A stretch of 8,480 nucleotides of DNA, taken from assembly GCA_021732545.1 (NCBI GenBank), contig JAKFUW010000225.1, positions 1 to 8,480 of the forward strand. Reading direction: 5' to 3'. The DNA is from Alphaproteobacteria bacterium. GTDB lineage: Bacteria; Pseudomonadota; Alphaproteobacteria; Rickettsiales; UBA3002. Positions 6,103 to 8,480 of this stretch are shown piece by piece (the first letter of the stretch is position 1; the number at the start of each line of letters is the position of its first letter). The position numbers were made by a program, and so were the translations under genes. The notes under the pieces were generated by a model. It was not told the DNA's origin and ran no database searches. It worked only from the letters and a program-made list of their open reading frames with translations.

Positions 6103-6522
6103 ATGTCAATCGAGAAAAAATGCGTTGAAAAAGGCCTGAAAATGACCGAGCAACGCCGCGTCATCGCCAAGGTGCTCACAAGCGCGCAAGACCACCCCGA
6201 TGTGGAGATGCTTTATCAACGCGCGGCGGAAATTGATTCCAAAATCAGTATCGCCACGGTCTATCGGACGGTGCGGCTGTTTGAAGAGGCGGGGATCATC
6301 GAAAAGCACGATTTTGGCGATGGTAGAGCGCGCTATGAAGAAGCAACCGACCAGCATCACGACCATCTGATTGATATGCGAACGGGCCGCGTGATTGAAT
6401 TTTCTAACGATGCCATCGAGCGCCTGCAAGAGCAGATTGCCAAAGAACTCGGATATCAGTTGATTGATCACCGATTAGAATTGTATTGCTTGCCGCTGGA
6501 TGCTAAAAAATCGGCTAAATAA
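6103..6522 (+). CDS. fur: Ferric uptake regulator Fur
   Basis: A Fur-family metal-dependent repressor, about 139 residues from ATG 6103, 144 from ATG 6088. I prefer 6103 because MSIEKKC.EKGLKMTEQRRVI aligns with typical family starts and a TATAAT sits at 6078; neither start has a clear ribosome binding site. The winged-helix domain has the recognition helix SIATVYRTVRLFEEAG, and the dimer domain has the HHDHLID metal motif. Where many Fur proteins have two CxxC zinc sites, this one reads DHLIDMRTGRVIEF, with no Cys; this is common in alphaproteobacterial Fur. Possible targets in the window are the two Fur-like boxes before bfd. The stop overlaps the olsB start by one base (TAATG). A manganese-responsive (Mur) role cannot be excluded from sequence alone. 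Confidence 0.93.
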   Translation: MSIEKKCVEKGLKMTEQRRVIAKVLTSAQDHPDVEMLYQRAAEIDSKISIATVYRTVRLFEEAGIIEKHDFGDGRARYEEATDQHHDHLIDMRTGRVIEFSNDAIERLQEQIAKELGYQLIDHRLELYCLPLDAKKSAK

Positions 6523-7352
6523 TGCATGCACGCCTGAACATCGAGTATCCTTTGGTAGTAACCCGAATTTTTTCAAACGCATTGGCGCCGATTGTGGCAG
6601 GCAACCTTGAGGTTCGCCTGGTGCAAGACGAAGCCGAGATCATCGCCACCCAAAAGCTGCGCTACCGCATTTTTTGCGGCGAACTGGGAGCCACGCTTTC
6701 GCCTGCTGTGCAAGCTCAAGAGCGCGATTTCGATGAGTTCGATGATGTGTGCGATCATGTGTTGGTGATTGACCATGAGCGTACCGGCGAAGAAGCCGTG
6801 GTCGGAACCTATCGCTTGTTGCGTTCCGCCGCGATGAAGACGCTCGGGCGTTTTTATACCGAATCCGAATATGATATCAGCGCGCTCAAAGGCCGGACCG
6901 GCGAGTTGATGGAGCTTGGGCGCTCGTGCGTGGATATCAACTACCGCAATCGCTCGGTGATGACGCTGCTGTGGCGCGGCATTGGCGCGTATATCAACGC
7001 GTTCGATATTAAACTGATGTTTGGCTGCGCGAGTTTTACCGGGGCGGATCCGAGTGTTCATAAAGCTGCGCTGGCGTATCTTTATCACAAGCACCGCTTG
7101 CCCGATGATCTGATGGTGCATGCGCTGCCCAAGCTGCACGTGCCGATGGATACCATGGCGCTGAGTGACATCGATGAGCGCGAGATTATACGCAGCATTC
7201 CGCCGCTGATTAAAGGCTATCTGCGCTTGGGCGGCTTGGTGGGCGATGGCGCGGTGATCGATTATAGCTGCAACACCACCGATGTGGCGATTGTGGTGCA
7301 AAGCGATTTGATGGGCGATAAATATACCGACCGTTATCGCGGTGAAGAATAG
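6522..7352 (+). CDS. olsB: GNAT-type L-ornithine N-alpha-acyltransferase (OlsB-like)
   Basis: Probable first enzyme of ornithine lipid synthesis, moving a 3-hydroxyacyl group from acyl carrier protein to ornithine to give lyso-ornithine lipid. The 276-residue product carries the OlsB-family landmarks: LRYRIF (46-51), DEFDDVCDHVLVID (71-84), VVGTYRLL (93-100), MELGRSCVD (130-138), LLWRGI (149-154), MFGCASF (166-172), PPLIKGYLRLGG (227-238) and GDGAVID with TTDV (241-255). Length fits the family. The start overlaps the fur stop (TAATG), so translation is coupled to the iron regulator, and the acyltransferase partner lies downstream. A 141-base palindrome separates it from olsA. The acyl acceptor is inferred from family and from the olsA-like neighbour; related GNAT proteins of less certain substrate exist. 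Confidence 0.85.
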   Translation: MHARLNIEYPLVVTRIFSNALAPIVAGNLEVRLVQDEAEIIATQKLRYRIFCGELGATLSPAVQAQERDFDEFDDVCDHVLVIDHERTGEEAVVGTYRLLRSAAMKTLGRFYTESEYDISALKGRTGELMELGRSCVDINYRNRSVMTLLWRGIGAYINAFDIKLMFGCASFTGADPSVHKAALAYLYHKHRLPDDLMVHALPKLHVPMDTMALSDIDEREIIRSIPPLIKGYLRLGGLVGDGAVIDYSCNTTDVAIVVQSDLMGDKYTDRYRGEE

Positions 7353-7353
7353 C

Positions 7354-7494
7354 TTGTGTGGACATTCACTACTATGCCGAGCTACAAACGCTGCTTTTCC
7401 AATCTTCCGTTGCTCACGTACCAAACGTACGCTGCGCGACGGGTCTTGAAAAAGCAACGTTTTCGCTTGCGCCCTAGCGTGAATTTCCACACAA
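7354..7494. repeat. Long imperfect palindrome between olsB and olsA
   Basis: The whole stretch folds back on itself. TTGTGTGGACATTCAC (7354-7369) pairs with GTGAATTTCCACACAA (7479-7494) with one mismatch, AACG.TGCTTTT.CAA (around 7387-7402) pairs with the 7449-7463 region, and CGTAC-CAAAC-GTACG (7417-7431) forms the tip. It starts two bases after the olsB stop and ends 18 before the olsA ATG. There is no T tract, so it looks like an inserted palindromic element that may also stabilise or attenuate the mRNA. Confidence 0.75.
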
Positions 7495-7512
7495 CCTTGT
7501 TTGAGTAGCCCT

Positions 7513-8406
7513 ATGCGCGCCATTTTCACCTTTATTTTGATGATTTTGATTGTGGTGGCGATGCTGTTGCCCGTGGCCATTGTGCAGTTATTATCCTATC
7601 TGCAAACCATGGTTGCAGCCACCCTCATCCCGGCTGGTGCCGCCCTTCTCCCACAGGGAGAAGGCGCTCATCCCCTCTCCCTGTGGGAGAGGGTTAGGGT
7701 GAGGGTAGCATCGTATTTCGACGGTTCTGGATTAGAGCGGTTGCGCAAAAAACTGGTGCATCTCACCTACCGCGCGTTGCTGCGGGTGGTGCATATCAAG
7801 CTTGCGGTTGAGGGGATGCTGATCGCGCATCGGCCATTGTTGATTGTCGCCAACCATTGCAGCTATGCCGATATTTTTGTGTTAGGAGCCGCAGCGCCTG
7901 TGTCATTTACTCCCAAAAGTAGCATCCGTTGGTGGCCGCTTGTTGGCTGGTGCTGCATGCTTTCGGGTTGCGTGTTTATCGATCGTAAAGCATCGAAGCT
8001 GCCCGAAACGCAAAAGACCATTCATGAAAAACTGGCGCTGGGCAGAGCCATTTGTTTGTTTGCCGAAGGCACCACCAATGATGGCACCCACATGCACAGC
8101 TTTAAAAGTGGATTTTTTAGTCTGGCAGAAGGCGAACAAGATTTGTTGGTGCAGCCTGTGACGGTGGCTTATACACATATTAATGGCGAGCGCCTCGATG
8201 AACAGGGCCGCAAAAACATTGCATGGTTTGGCGAAGAAACCACGCTGCTGCCGCATTTGCTGCGGTTTTTATCATTTAAAAGCGTGCAAGCCCGTGTGGT
8301 GTTTCACGAACCCGTGACGATGGATGCGTTTGAATCGCGCAAAAGCCTGTGCGCTCACGTTGAAAGCGTGGTGAAAACATCGCTCGCACAGATACAGAGA
8401 GGATAA
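7513..8406 (+). CDS. olsA: 1-acyl-glycerol-3-phosphate / lyso-ornithine lipid acyltransferase (PlsC/OlsA-like) with internal palindromic element
   Basis: Membrane acyltransferase, probably O-acylating lyso-ornithine lipid and possibly lysophosphatidic acid. From ATG 7513 it has 297 residues; a TTG at 7501 in the same frame is less likely. No good ribosome binding site is seen for either. One hydrophobic helix spans about 5-30. The LPLAT motifs are complete: NHCSYAD (114-120, H115 and D120), VFIDR (154-158) and FAEGTTNDG (183-191), so the catalytic domain looks intact. Residues about 37-65 (TLIPAGAALLPQGEGAHPLS then LWERVRVRV) come from an 86-base palindromic element that is read through in frame between the membrane helix and the catalytic domain. 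Third in the fur-olsB-olsA order; a choice between OlsA and PlsC is made on the olsB neighbour. Confidence 0.83.
   Translation: MRAIFTFILMILIVVAMLLPVAIVQLLSYLQTMVAATLIPAGAALLPQGEGAHPLSLWERVRVRVASYFDGSGLERLRKKLVHLTYRALLRVVHIKLAVEGMLIAHRPLLIVANHCSYADIFVLGAAAPVSFTPKSSIRWWPLVGWCCMLSGCVFIDRKASKLPETQKTIHEKLALGRAICLFAEGTTNDGTHMHSFKSGFFSLAEGEQDLLVQPVTVAYTHINGERLDEQGRKNIAWFGEETTLLPHLLRFLSFKSVQARVVFHEPVTMDAFESRKSLCAHVESVVKTSLAQIQRG
7621..7706. repeat. Palindromic element translated inside olsA
   Basis: Outer arms ACCCTCA...CCC (7621-7630) and GGG...TGAGGGT (7691-7706) frame two perfect 9-base hairpins: CCTTCTCCC-ACA-GGGAGAAGG (7644-7664) and CCCTCTCCC-TGT-GGGAGAGGG (7673-7693). The translated peptide PLSLWERVRVR is one I associate with interspersed repeats mistaken for coding sequence in many proteobacterial genomes. 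Here it sits inside a real gene and keeps the frame. Confidence 0.8.
8396..8403 (+). promoter_or_regulatory. Ribosome binding site of the interrupted dipeptidase gene
   Basis: AGAGAGGA lies eight bases before ATG 8412, within the last codons and stop of olsA. It supports ATG 8412 as the original start of the next gene. Confidence 0.6.
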
Positions 8407-8411
8407 ATTAT

Positions 8412-8480
8412 ATGCCCTTAGTTTAAATTACCCGCCAGGATCATGACGTGTTGATCGATATTCGCTACGCCACTGATAAT
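8412..8480 (+). pseudogene. ddpX: Start of a D-Ala-D-Ala dipeptidase gene (VanX/DdpX-like) with stop at codon 5, cut by window end
   Basis: From ATG 8412 the frame reads MPLV, then TAA at 8424-8426, then ITRQDHDVLIDIRYATDN to the window edge. The V-L-I-D-I-R-Y-A-T-D-N segment resembles the N-terminal LDLRYAT.DN motif of VanX/DdpX-type dipeptidases, which split D-Ala-D-Ala from peptidoglycan turnover, and MPLV-E-I is a familiar start for that family. The TAA therefore probably replaces a Glu codon (one base from GAA). A well-spaced AGAGAGGA supports the ATG. Initiation further in at GTG 8448 or TTG 8451 could still give a slightly shortened protein, but no ribosome binding site is visible there. 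Only 23 codons are in view, so the family call is tentative. Confidence 0.5.

Noticed and set aside
7501..7512. TTG at 7501 as the olsA start
   Set aside because: It adds only four residues, has no better ribosome binding site, and lies nearer the palindrome than the ATG at 7513.
6573..7580. A 335-codon open frame on the minus strand opposite olsB
   Set aside because: The plus strand encodes a clear OlsB-like protein with family motifs; the minus frame has a low-complexity His/Arg/Ile-rich translation typical of an antisense shadow.
1..8480. Genome-wide reassignment of TAG to an amino acid
   Set aside because: bfd, bfr, olsB and the small lipoprotein all end with TAG at the expected family length or position, and reading through bfr would run into antisense mucR. 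TAG is a working stop here.

Overview
The window looks like chromosome from an alphaproteobacterium of moderate GC. The basis is a MucR/Ros-family regulator next to fur, a Fur without the usual structural-zinc cysteines, an olsB-olsA pair directly after fur, and a GspL/PilN-PilO-PilP-like cluster of the alphaproteobacterial kind. Several interspersed palindromic repeats and genes with in-frame stop codons suggest ongoing decay or repeat expansion. I cannot name the genus.

Layout. Positions 1-4338 hold a tightly packed, probably co-transcribed plus-strand set: a GspL/PilM-PilN-like inner-membrane protein whose 5' part is broken by two in-frame TAG codons, a PilO/GspM-like bitopic protein, a secreted proline-rich PilP/GspC-like protein, an ABC-2-type ATPase with no visible permease, and a small lipoprotein. 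Junctions are TAATG, GTGATG and a 29-base overlap, so translation is probably coupled. Positions 4339-5208 form an iron-storage unit: two Fur-box-like palindromes, an unreported-looking 30-codon leader ORF whose stop overlaps the bfd start, bfd (2Fe-2S ferredoxin) and bfr (heme ferritin). Convergent to bfr, with six bases between stop codons, is mucR on the minus strand (5215-5712).

Positions 5713-6087 are the divergent mucR/fur regulatory region, with an AT-rich block and a roughly 94-base multi-hairpin repeat. Positions 6103-8406 carry fur, olsB and olsA. A 141-base imperfect palindrome separates olsB from olsA, and an 86-base palindromic element lies inside olsA and is translated in frame. 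At the right edge the start of a D-Ala-D-Ala dipeptidase gene (VanX/DdpX type) has a good ribosome binding site but a TAA at codon 5.

Functionally, the left part probably builds the inner-membrane platform of a type IV pilus or type II secretion-like machine. The centre stores and releases iron under Fur control. The right part couples the iron regulator with synthesis of phosphorus-free ornithine lipids. The points most worth a second look are the nonsense codons in otherwise well-conserved reading frames, the translated palindromic element in olsA, and the bfd leader ORF under the Fur boxes. All family assignments come from reading the sequence; no database search was run.
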